The translations under genes were made by a program, and so were the position numbers. DNA of 64,000 nt from Annona cherimola (Eukaryota > Streptophyta > Magnoliopsida > Magnoliales > Annonaceae): contig CM059972.1 of assembly GCA_030490835.1 (NCBI GenBank), positions 50,077,563 to 50,141,562 on the forward strand, read 5' to 3'. Positions 33,491 to 43,532 of the stretch are shown here, in pieces. A model generated the notes under the pieces. The model ran no database searches. It worked only from the letters and a program-made list of their open reading frames with translations, and was not told the origin of the DNA. Positions within the stretch are counted from its first letter, which is position 1. Each line of letters opens with the position of its first letter.

Positions 33491-33602
33491 TATACAAATT
33501 AACCAAAGCACTATATGGATTAAAACAAGCTCCAAGGGCTTGGTATGAAAGATTAAGTAAATTTCTGATTGATCACGTTTTCCAAAAAGGAAAGGTAAAC
33601 AC
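33491..33602 (+). pseudogene. Reverse transcriptase fragment of element I between Athila and M
   Basis: Encodes [20 protein letters not shown] then [17 protein letters not shown], the central Copia RT. The last codon is split by insertion of M; the other half resumes at 42132 with ALFIKYKERG in the same frame once one copy of AACAC is discounted. Confidence 0.93.
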
Positions 33603-35174
33603 TGTTGGGTCCCGAATAGATGGCAAAACCCAAGAGGGGAGGGGTGAATTGGGTTCTTAAAAATTTCTTTGGTAACTTAAAAACTTAACCCCTTGTAGAA
33701 TTATTCCCCTTGAATGAAGAAACTGAATGGAAAGCAAAGTAATAAAGAGAGCAGAAATAAAAGCAAGTAGACAAGGATTTTATAGTGGTTCGGGCAACCT
33801 CCCTACTCCACTCTTCCAAGCTCACGCTCCTTGTGACTTGGGTTCCACTATTGTATTCCGCGAATACAACTAGAGCCTCTTGCTCTCTTCTAGATTCTAG
33901 CTCTAGGGGGCATCAAACACTTAGCACAAGTAGGTGATGAGTCACACTCCAATCACACACTACTTTGCTACCTCTTGATCTTAGCTACGCAAGCTAAATC
34001 AAGTTTAACACAAACAAGTAAACAATAAAAGTAAACTACACTTTACAGGTGTGTAGAAACGATTTAGCGCAGGGAAGAACTTGTAGATGATGGCTTTGAA
34101 GTTTCTGAATGTAGCTCTTGCAACTTGAAGCACAATTCTTCCTCTCTTGATTGGCTTGATCACTTTAATGCTCTTGTAGATAGGAGTTATGCTCACTTAA
34201 TGTTTTTCAACTACTTCCCTCGTCCACCATGAATGCTATTTATAATTTTGGAGGGAATCCGAACGTTAGAAGGTAGGTGGCGCGCATTTAATGCGCCAAC
34301 GTTCGAATTAATTCCGACCGTTGCGACCCAAGTCGCAGGTGGAGTCGACTTGGCCTGCGACTTGGCTTCCAAGTCGCACCTGGAGTCGACTTCGTGTGCG
34401 ACTCCAGTTCTTCAGATTTCCAAGTCCGAGTCTGGGTCAACTTGGCCTTCAGTCCTCAACTCAAGTCGATCCTGGAGTCGACTTGGGTTGCGACTTGGCG
34501 TGGTCTTTTGCAAGAACACCTTGATCTTCTTGAACTCGCTTGTACTTTGTTAAATTGGTCTTCATGACTTGGATATTTCTTCATATTAGAATAAGCTTGA
34601 AGATTAGCTTTGGACTTGATAGACTTGATTTGAACTTTGAATATAAATCTTAGCTTTCGATCTTCAAGAAACTTCAGTTGCTTTTTGAGAATGAACTTTG
34701 CATCTTATTTGGATTTGATAAATTCCAAATGGATCCTTGGAATAAGATTGAAACTTCAATCTTCAAGTCTGAACTCCTCAAGTCGAAGTTGGAGTCGACC
34801 TCGTCTGCGACTTCGCCCAAGTCGCACCTGGAGTCGACTTCGCCTGCGACTTCGTCATGTCCGTTTCTACTTTTTCAACTCTGGATGCTTGAAGTCGATG
34901 CTGGAGTCGACTTCGTCTACGACTTGGTTTCCTAAGTCGCACCTGGAGTCGACTTGGCCTACGACTTCACTTGTTCTTCTCCCCTTTTCAGCTCTGGACA
35001 GTTCTGCATGTTTGAAGTCGATCTTGGAGTCGACTTGGGGAACGACTTGGCCTTCCATACTTGTTTTTCTTTAAATGGCTATTCCTTAAACATTTCACAA
35101 ATTTGTTAGTAGCCAAGACATACTCAAATTGATTTGTTAATCATCAAAATATGGATTTAGCTATATTTCCAACA
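33603..35174 (-). repeat. 3' LTR of element M (1572 bp)
   Basis: On the plus strand TGTTGGGTCCCGAATAG ... ATTTCCAACA. Contains TATTTATA (34237-34244, antisense TATAAATA) as core promoter, the GGCGCGCATTTAATGCGCC palindrome (34279-34297) and clusters of AAGTCGAC / GTCGCA motifs at 34330-34500 and 34780-35050. It lacks the 50-bp duplication found in the other LTR. Confidence 0.95.
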
Positions 35175-35522
35175 ATCTCCCCCTTTTTGATGATTGACAA
35201 AACCGATTTGAGTGGATACCTTTCATTAAAAATAATATGCTCATATTGCATTTTAAAATCATGCTTATGCTCATGCAAACAGAACATTCACATATAAATA
35301 TCATGTAAGCATATCCAACTCTCCTCCCCATTCTTACTCTTCTCTTCTTACATCTCTCTCCCTTTTAATCATTAAGACTTCTACTCAATTTTTCAACTCA
35401 AATACTCTTCTTCTCCTTAAATCTCTCCCCCTTTTTGTCAATATATCAAAAAGATTAGAGGGTAATCAAAGAGATAGGTGGGTTAGCTCCCCCTAAATGG
35501 GTGCTCCCCCTAAGTTTATGCT
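35175..35522 (-). other. Element M 3' noncoding region with multiplied polypurine motifs
   Basis: On the minus strand the tract AAAAAGGGGGAGAT abuts the LTR (35175-35188). A second GACAAAAAGGGGGAGAGAT lies at about 35421-35440, and two AGGGGGAGC units at 35486-35513. Multiplied polypurine tracts are a known Sirevirus feature. No ORF; pol stops at 35523. Confidence 0.85.
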
Positions 35523-36945
35523 TTAAGTTAGTTCAAGCATTCCCATGTCATTTCTAAGCTTATAAAATGCTTCTTTTGCTAGGGGCTTAGTGAATATATC
35601 TGCAACTTGATCCTCTGTTCTTACATATATCAAACATATGTCATGATTTTCTACATGTTCTCTAATGAAATGATGTCTAAGGTCTATATGTTTGGTCCTA
35701 GAATGCAAGACTGGATTCTTGGTTAGACATATGGCACTGGTATTATCACATTTGATAGGTATATCTTTGAAATCCATGCCATAGTCCCTAAGTTGCTGTT
35801 TCATCCAAAGTAATTGAGCACAACAGCTCCCGGCGGCAATATATTCGGCTTCCGCCGTAGATAGAGCAACACTAGTTTGTTTTCTTGAAAACCATGAAAC
35901 CAACATGCTTCCAAGAAACTGACATGTTCCACTAGTGCTTTTTCTATCTACTTTGTAACCAGCAAAATCCGCATCCGAGTAGCCGATTAGATCAAAATTT
36001 GAGCCCTTTGGATACCATAGTCCTAAATTGGTAGTGTCTACTAGATATCTAAAAATTCTTTTCACAGCTACCAAGTGTGATTCTTTTGGGCATGATTGAA
36101 ATCTAGAGCACATACACACACTAAACAAAATATCTGGCCTAGAAGCAGTTAGATACAATAAGGAACCTATCATGCTTCTATACACTTTCATATCAACTAA
36201 TTTTCCTTTTTCATCTTTGTCCATTTTGATTGTGGAGCTCATGGGCGTGTTTGCTCCTTTGCTGTTCTCCATGCCAAACTTCTTGAGCATCTCCTTGATG
36301 TATTTGGACTGGTTTATGAAGATTCCTTCATTTAGTTGCTTGATTTGCAGTCCAAGGAAGAAGTTTAGCTCTCCCATCATGCTCATCTCAAACTCTTTCT
36401 GCATAAGCTCAGAAAATTCTTGGCAAAGAGTTTCATTAGTAGCACCAAAAATAATATCATCTACATAAATCTGAATGATCAATATATCCTTTCCATTGTA
36501 CTTGATAAACAAAGTGGTGTCTACATTTCCCTTTTGAAAGTTATGATCAATCAAAAACTTGCTTAGTCTATCATACCAAGCCCTTGGAGCTTGTTTTAGT
36601 CCATATAATGCTTTGGTTAATTTGTAAACATACTTTGATTGATCTTTTTCTTCAAATCCAGGTGGTTGCTCAACATACACCTCTTCATTTATATAACCAT
36701 TCAGAAATGCACTTTTGACATCCATTTGAAACAATTTAAAGTTCATGTGAGATGCAAAAGCTAGTAAGATGCGAATTGCCTCTAATCTAGCAACCGGGGC
36801 ATAGGATTCTTCAAAATCTATTCCTTCTTCTTGTGAGTACCTTTTTGCCACAAGTCTAGCTTTGTTTCTCACTACTAGTCCACTTTCATCTAATTTGTTC
36901 CTAAAGACCCACTTGGTGCCAATAATAGTACAATCATTGGTCTAG
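35523..36945 (-). pseudogene. pol: Element M reverse transcriptase and RNase H (near-intact)
   Basis: A 449-residue open frame (36872-35523) plus a few upstream residues in the same frame. [32 protein letters not shown] [65 protein letters not shown] (catalytic YVDD) and FFLGLQIKQ. RNase [41 protein letters not shown] and [16 protein letters not shown]. All catalytic motifs are present. It is separated from integrase by a one-base frameshift near 36950, so Gag-Pol is not continuous. The most complete RT in the window. Confidence 0.95.
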
Positions 36946-38596
36946 GAACAAGGTGCCAAACTTTATTTCTATCAAATTGATTTAGCTCTTCTTGCATTGC
37001 TATAATCCAGTTTTCATCATCAAGAGCTTGTTCAATATTAGAAGGTTCAATCTTGGATACAAAAGCATATTGTCCACACACATTTTGCTTTGACCTTCTA
37101 GTTTTTACACCTTCATACACATTTCCTATAACTTGCTCAATTGGATGTGCATGATTGAATTTTAAATCAGTTGGAGGTTTATAGGAATTGTTACCTTCAC
37201 TTACCCTTTCCTCCATGGATTCTTCTTGCTTTTCCATATGCAATTTTTCAAGATTGCTTGTTATGTCATCTGCATCACTTAGATCATCTTTTCTTTTAAA
37301 GCATGTATTAGTTTCATCAAAAATAACATGTATGGATTCTTCTACAACTTGGTTTCGTTTATTGAAAACTCTATATGCTTTGCTATTTGATGAATATCCA
37401 AGGAATATTGCTTCATCACTTTTAGCATCAAGTTTTCCCAAGTTGGTTTTTCCATTGTTCAGAACATAACATGTGCATCCAAAAGCATGAAAATAAGATA
37501 TGTTTGGTTTCCTTCCTTTCCATAGCTCATATGGGGTCTTTTTCAAGATTGCTCTAATGGTAACTCGATTTAAAACATGACAAGCTGTGCTTACAGCTTC
37601 ACCCCAAAATTTCTTAGATAATTGGCTCTCATTTAGCAATGTTCTAGCCATCTCTTGTATAGTTCTGTTTTTCCTTTCAACTACTCCATTTTGTTGTGGA
37701 GTCCTTGGTGCAGAAAATGTGTGATGAATTCCTTTTTCATTACATAATTCTGTGAATCGTTTGTTCTCAAATTCACCACCATGGTCACTCCTTATACACA
37801 AAATGGTATTCTGTTTTTCATTTTCCACCAAGTTTACAAAAGTTGAAAACATAGAGAAAGTTTCATCTTTACTAGCTAAGAGAATTACCCATGTAAATCT
37901 TGAAAAGTCATCAACAATCACAAATACATATTTCTTTCCACCAATGGTTAAGATGTCGGATGGCCCATATAGATCCATGTGTAGCAATTCAAGTGGCCTA
38001 GTGGTGGAAATCTCCTTTTTGGTAGAAAAAGACATCTTTGGTTGTTTAGATAATTGACATGCCTTACATAATTTATTTTTGTCATATTTCAACTTAGGCA
38101 AGCCTTCTACCAAACTCTTTTTCCATAGGGTTTTTATATTTCTCATGTTTATGTGTCCAAGCCTTTTATGCCAAACCCATGGATCATTATCAATGGGCAT
38201 TAGACATTGACCATCTAGTTCATCAAGTGAAACCAAATATACATTTCCATGTCTTTTTCCGCTAAACATGATATGTTCACCATCAAATACATTGCATATA
38301 GATGATTCAAACACAACCTTATATCCTTTATCACATAATTGGCTAATGCTCATTAAGTTATGCTTGAGTCCTTCAACAAACAAAATATCCTCCATGCATG
38401 CATTTGAGCTACTGTAAATATTTCCTTTACCTTTGATTTTACCTTTCTCATTATTTCCAAAGGCAACCGTTCCATCGTTGCAAGGCTTAAGTTTATGGAA
38501 TAAACTCCTTTCTCCGGTCATGTGCCTTGAACAACCGCTATCCATGAACCATACATTGTTTGCCTTTGCCTTTAAACAAATCTGAAAAATAATCAA
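36890..38596 (-). pseudogene. Element M protease and integrase
   Basis: 568-residue open frame. Protease WFMDSGCSRHMTGERS near the N-terminus. Integrase zinc finger WHKRLGHINM ... CKACQLSKQPKMSF. Catalytic core LLHMDLYGP, IRSDHGGEFEN and GVVERKNRTIQEMART (D, D, E). Then FGCTCYVLNNGKTNLGKLD, GYSSNSKAYRVFNKRN and ESIHVIFDET, the C-terminal region of Copia integrases. The frame ends in WHLVPRP followed by out-of-frame residues, because one A is missing near 36950 relative to the expected PRPND. A TAA and a frame change separate it from gag at about 38590. Confidence 0.95.
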
Positions 38597-38603
38597 ATAA
38601 TTC

Positions 38604-40456
38604 TTATCTCTTTGGTACCCATTTTATGGGTCCATTTGGGTTAGTAATATTATTCAACCTTTGTTGCTCTATCTTAGAAAGCCCAAATCTTGTGTTTCTT
38701 GGAACCCAAACTAGTCTTGCACCATGGTCATACAATTTCTTAAAATTACATTTGTAGGCTTTATGACCCATCTTGTTGCAGAAATTGCAAGCCATTGGTA
38801 ATCTAGGAGTAGGCCTCCAAGTATATTTTGGTTCAAATGTTGGCCTTTTAGTCTACATAACATTTCTCCTTTGTGGCTTGTATATAGGTGCAATTTTGGT
38901 TTGATATTTTCCAAGTGTAGGCACATTTGATTTGCCACTTTCTCCTTGCTCAAATGTATTGTATCCAAGACCTTTTTTGTTTGTTTGAGCAGTCATGTTC
39001 AGAAACATCTTTACACTTTCTCCTGGATTAGAGAACTTTGCTAATGATTCATTTAAGGATTTGTTCTCCTTTTTCAGTTTCTCTACTTCTTTCAATAACA
39101 ATTCATTTTCTTCTTTCATTTTTTTTGTTCTTTCAGCTAGATTTCCATTTTCAATAATAACAAAGTTACATTGTTGTTTCTTTGAGGACAGCTTGTTTCC
39201 TAGCTTTTTGATTTTCTCATATAATGAATCATAGGCAGTTTGTAGTTCTTCTAATTCAGCACATTTGATGCAATTTTGAAAAGAAGAATAACTTGATTGA
39301 GAATAGCAAGGTTTGGAAGTTACCTCATCATTGCTTGTACATTTGGTTGAGGTGGATTGTTCTTCCAAAACTTCAGTCGTGTTTAAGCATAGCAAGTCCT
39401 CTTCTTGCTCGATTCGTGCCATGCAACATATTCTTGCACAGTTGGCTGCATCATTGTCGTCGGTTGAAGAGCTGCATGTTGAGGAAGTTTCCTCGTTGAC
39501 GAACATGCCTCTTCCTCTTGGCCTTTGGTATTTTCTTCTTTCATGATTCTCCTTTGGCCTTTCTTCCGGTGTAGGACATTGAGCTTGCATATGTCCTACG
39601 CCCCCGCATCGGTAGCATTTTGTGACATCCTTCTTCTTTTCTTTTTGTGGTCTTTCTTTGAAGTCTTTAAGGTTCTTTTCTTTTCTCACAAATTTTCGAA
39701 ACTTGTGAGTAAGAAGTGCAATATCTTCATCACCATTGTTAGACGAGGAGGTAGACTCATCTGAGTTGCGTGCCGCTTTTAATGCAATGATTTTCTTCCC
39801 TTTATGATTCTCTTCGTTTCTTCTCTTAATTAGCTCATGTGACATTAGTGAGCTAATTAGATCTTCTAGCTTTAGGGTGTTGAGGTCTTTTGCTTCTTCA
39901 ATAGCTGTAATCTTTGGAGTCCATGAATCCGGTAGAGCTCTTAGTATCTTCATCACCTGTTCGGATTCAGAGATAGCTTTTCCAAGACCTTTGAGAGCAT
40001 TAGTAATCTTAGAAAATCTTGCAAACATTCAGAAATATTTTCAGTGTCTAGCATTCTGAAATTTTCAAACTCTCCAATCAAAATGTTTCTCCTAGTCCCT
40101 TGGACTTGGGAGGTTCCTTCATAAATGGATGTTAGAGTATCCCATATCTCTTTTGCAGTCAAACAAGAAGATACTCTATCATACTCCGAAGCCGTAAGAG
40201 CACAAAATAAAGAATTCATTGCCTTGGCATTGCTCTTGACGGTTCTAACTTCCTCTTCGGTCCACTTGGAAGCTCTTTCATCTACAGGCAAGATGACACC
40301 GTCTTGGATTGCAATCCAAGAGTCCATATCGGTAGCCATAATGAGTTGCTTCATACGAAGCTTCCAATAACCAAAGTTGTTCCCATCAAACAATGGTGGC
40401 CTTGTAAAAGATTGGCCCTCGGCAAAAGCGGGAACCGAAGTAGATTGGGATGCCAT
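38604..40456 (-). pseudogene. gag: Element M gag with two zinc knuckles
   Basis: ATG at 40456 starts MASQSTSVPAFAEGQS, then LFDGNNFGYWKLRMKQLI, WDTLTSIYEGTSQVQG. One A is missing near 40028 (expected ISEMFARF), so the frame shifts. The remainder, FARFSKITNALKGLGKAISE, carries knuckle CYRCGGVGHMQAQC (about 39600), a long Lys/Glu coiled-coil-prone segment and, after a TAG near 38853 (TGG-to-TAG), a second knuckle CNFCNKMGHKAYKC (about 38770). Two CCHC knuckles are unusual for Copia generally, but the second is also present in element I. It forms particles and binds RNA. Confidence 0.93.
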
Positions 40457-40490
40457 GATAATAGATCTCTTTGATTCAATTCAAAGACCT

Positions 40491-40502
40491 GCTCTGATAC
40501 CA
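40491..40502 (-). other. Primer binding site of element M (initiator-Met tRNA)
   Basis: GCTCTGATACCA on the plus strand is the complement of TGGTATCAGAGC; two bases separate it from the LTR at 40505. Confidence 0.95.
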
Positions 40503-40504
40503 CT

Positions 40505-42126
40505 TGTTGGGTCCCAAATAGATGGCAAAACCCAAGAGGGGAGGGGTGAATTGGGTTCTTAAAAATTTCTTTGGTAACTTAAAAACTTAACCCCTTGTAG
40601 AATTATTCCCCTTGAATGAAGAAACTGAATGGAAAGCAAAGTAATAAAGAGAGCAGAAATAAAAGCAAGTAGACAAGGATTTTATAGTGGTTCGGGCAAC
40701 CTCCCTACTCCACTCTTCCAAGCTCACGCTCCTTGTGACTTGGGTTCCACTATTGTATTCCGCGAATACAACTAGAGCCTCTTGCTCTCTTCTAGATTCT
40801 AGCTTTAGGGGGCATATACAACCAGAGCCTCTTGCTCTCTTCTAGATTCTAGCTCTAGGGGGCATCAAACACTTAGCACAAGTAGGTGATGAGTCACACT
40901 CCAATCACACACTACTTTGCTACCTCTTGATCTTAGCTACGCAAGCTAAATCAAGTTTAACACAAACAAGTAAACAATAAAAGTAAACTACACTTTACAG
41001 GTGTGTAGAAACGATTTAGCGCAGGGAAGAACTTGTAGATGATGGCTTTGAAGTTTCTGAATGTAGCTCTTGCAACTTGAAGCACAATTCTTCCTCTCTT
41101 GATTGGCTTGATCACTTTAATGCTCTTGTAGATAGGAGTTATGCTCACTTAATGTTTTTCAACTACTTCCCTCGTCCACCATGAATGCTATTTATAATTT
41201 TGGAGGGAATCCGAACGTTAGAAGGTAGGTGGCGCGCATTTAATGCGCCAACGTTCGAATTAATTCCGACCGTTGCGACCCAAGTCGCAGGTGGAGTCGA
41301 CTTGGCCTGCGACTTGGCTTCCAAGTCGCACCTGGAGTCGACTTCGTGTGCGACTCCAGTTCTTCAGATTTCCAAGTCTGAGTCTGGGTCAACTTGGCCT
41401 TCAGTCCTCAACTCAAGTCGATCCTGGAGTCGACTTGGGTTGCGACTTGGCGTGGTCTTTTGCAAGAACACCTTGATCTTCTTGAACTCGCTTGTACTTT
41501 GTTAAATTGGTCTTCATGACTTGGATATTTCTTCATATTAGAATAAGCTTGAAGATTAGCTTTGGACTTGATAGACTTGATTTGAACTTTGAATATAAAT
41601 CTTAGCTTTCGATCTTCAAGAAATTTCAGTTGCTTTTTGAGAATGAACTTTGCATCTTATTTGGATTTGATAAATTCCAAATGGATCCTTGGAATAAGAT
41701 TGAAACTTCAATCTTCAAGTCTGAACTCCTCAAGTCGAAGTTGGAGTCGACCTCGTCTGCGACTTCGCCCAAGTCGCACCTGGAGTCGACTTCGCCTGCG
41801 ACTTCGTCATGTCCGTTTCTACTTTTTCAACTCTGGATGCTTGAAGTCGATGCTGGAGTCGACTTCGTCTGCGACTTGGTTTCCTAAGTCGCACCTGGAG
41901 TCGACTTGGCCTGCGACTTCACTTGTTCTTCTCCCCTTTTCAGCTCTGGACAGTTCTGCATGTTTGAAGTCGATCTTGGAGTCGACTTGGGGAACGACTT
42001 GGCCTTCCATACTTGTTTTTCTTTAAATGGTTATTCCTTAAACATTTCACAAATTTGTTAGTAGCCAAGACATACTCAAATTGATTTGTTAATCATCAAA
42101 ATATGGATTTAGCTATATTTCCAACA
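40505..42126 (-). repeat. 5' LTR of element M (1622 bp, with 50-bp tandem duplication)
   Basis: Same as the 33603-35174 copy except for about six substitutions and a 50-bp tandem duplication at about 40766-40865 (unit ATACAACTAGAGCC ... TAGGGGGCAT, the two units differing at two positions). TATTTATA at 41189-41196 and the palindrome at 41229-41250 are preserved. Confidence 0.95.
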
Positions 42127-42131
42127 AACAC

Positions 42132-43125
42132 TGCGTTGTTCATTAAGTATAAAGAAAGAGGCATTTTGATTATTCAAATTTATGTAGATGATATTATTTT
42201 TGGTGCTACTAATGAGATTCTTTGTCAAGAATTTTCTGAGCTTATGCAGAAAGAATTTGAGATGAGTTTGATGGAGGAGCTGAATTTCTTCATTGGACTA
42301 CAAATTAAGCAATTAAGTGAAGGAATTTTCATTAATCAGTCTAAGTATATCAAAGAAATGCTAAAGAAATTCAGAATGCAAACTAGCAAGGGAGCAAACA
42401 CTCCAATGAGTTCAACAATCAAGATTGACACGGATGAAAATGGTAAATTTATCGATCAAAAGCTATATAGAAGTATGATAGGTTCTTTGTTGTATCTAAC
42501 TGCTTCTAAACCGGATATTCTTTTCAGTGTTTGTATGTGTTCTAGATTTCAAGCATGTCCTAAAGAATCACATTTATTGGCTGTAAAAAGAATTTTTAAA
42601 TATTTAATAAATACCACTAATCTTGGACTATGGTATCCAAAAGGGTCAACTTTTGATCTAATCGGCTATTCAGATGCGGATTTTGCCGGATACAAAGTAG
42701 ATAGAAAAAGTACTAGTGAAACATGTCAATTCTTTGGAAACATATTGGTTTCATGGTATTCAAGGAAACAAACTAGTGTTGCTCTATTTACCGCGAAAGC
42801 CGAATATATAGCCGCCGGGAGTTGTTGTGTCTAATTGCTTTGGATGAAACAACAACTTAGGGACTATGGCATGGATTTTAAAGATATACCTATTAGATGT
42901 GATAATACTAGTGCAATATGTTTAACTAAAAATTTAGTATTGCATTCTAGGACCAAGCATATAGACCTAAGACATCATTTTATCAGAGAACATGTAGAAA
43001 ATCATGATATATGTTTGGAATATGTGAAAACAGAAGATCAAATTGCAGATATTTTTACCAAACCTCCATCCAAAGAACCATTTTATAAAATTAGAAATGA
43101 TATTGGGATGATTGAGTTAAATTAG
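42132..43125 (+). pseudogene. pol: Element I reverse transcriptase C-terminus and RNase H
   Basis: Resumes after [56 protein letters not shown], then RNase [21 protein letters not shown] and [17 protein letters not shown] at about 42832 replaces Gln of CCAQLLWMK. The frame then continues through [20 protein letters not shown] and DQIADIFTKP to the natural stop at 43123-43125. Apart from the inserted M and the single stop, this half of pol is well kept. Confidence 0.93.
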
Positions 43126-43532
43126 GAACAATAAGATTGGAGAAATGAACTTAGAAAAGCACAAGCTGAGGGGGAGCACAGGTTCAGGGGGAGCAGCCTC
43201 CGTCATTTTCAAAGGATTAACCCGCTCCATCTCTATTTTTTGATCAATTGACAAAAAGGGGGAGAATAGATTAGGATTTGAGTCTCAGATTGGGCAGATT
43301 ATACATAAGTTTGCATATGAAAAGTTTGTTATGCTTATGTTATATTTTTAAATGCTTGTATGAATGATTTTAATTTGTGATTTATTGAAAATGTAATATG
43401 TATGTTAAGCTCAAAATGCAAATGATCTATGATTATTCTAAAGATACCAAAATAAGATAAAATAGTATGTTTTAAAGATATTGAAAGGTATACACTCAAA
43501 TCGGTTTTGTCAATCATCAAAAAGGGGGAGAT
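43126..43532 (+). other. Element I 3' noncoding region: envelope-like ORF scar and polypurine motifs
   Basis: 43170-43235 (GGGGGAGCACAGGTTCAGGG ... AACCCGCTCCATCTC) matches the middle of element O's envelope-like ORF at 52632-52695. It is followed immediately by TTGACAAAAAGGGGGAGAAT (43248-43267), which in O lies after that ORF's end. Most of the ORF is thus deleted. The terminal polypurine tract AAAAAGGGGGAGAT is at 43519-43532. Confidence 0.75.

Larger units (their letters stand above)
33603..42126 (-). mobile_element. Complete antisense Sirevirus-type Ty1/Copia element M (8.5 kb)
   Basis: Two near-identical LTRs (33603-35174 and 40505-42126) bound an antisense gag-PR-INT-RT-RNase H, with primer site and polypurine tract in the right places. 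Perfect 5-bp duplications AACAC flank it (33598-33602, 42127-42131). By eye I count about six substitutions between the LTRs, so it is the youngest full-length insertion here. It has no envelope-like ORF. Coding lesions are few (two one-base deletions, a TAG, and a frame break at the gag/PR boundary). Confidence 0.96.
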
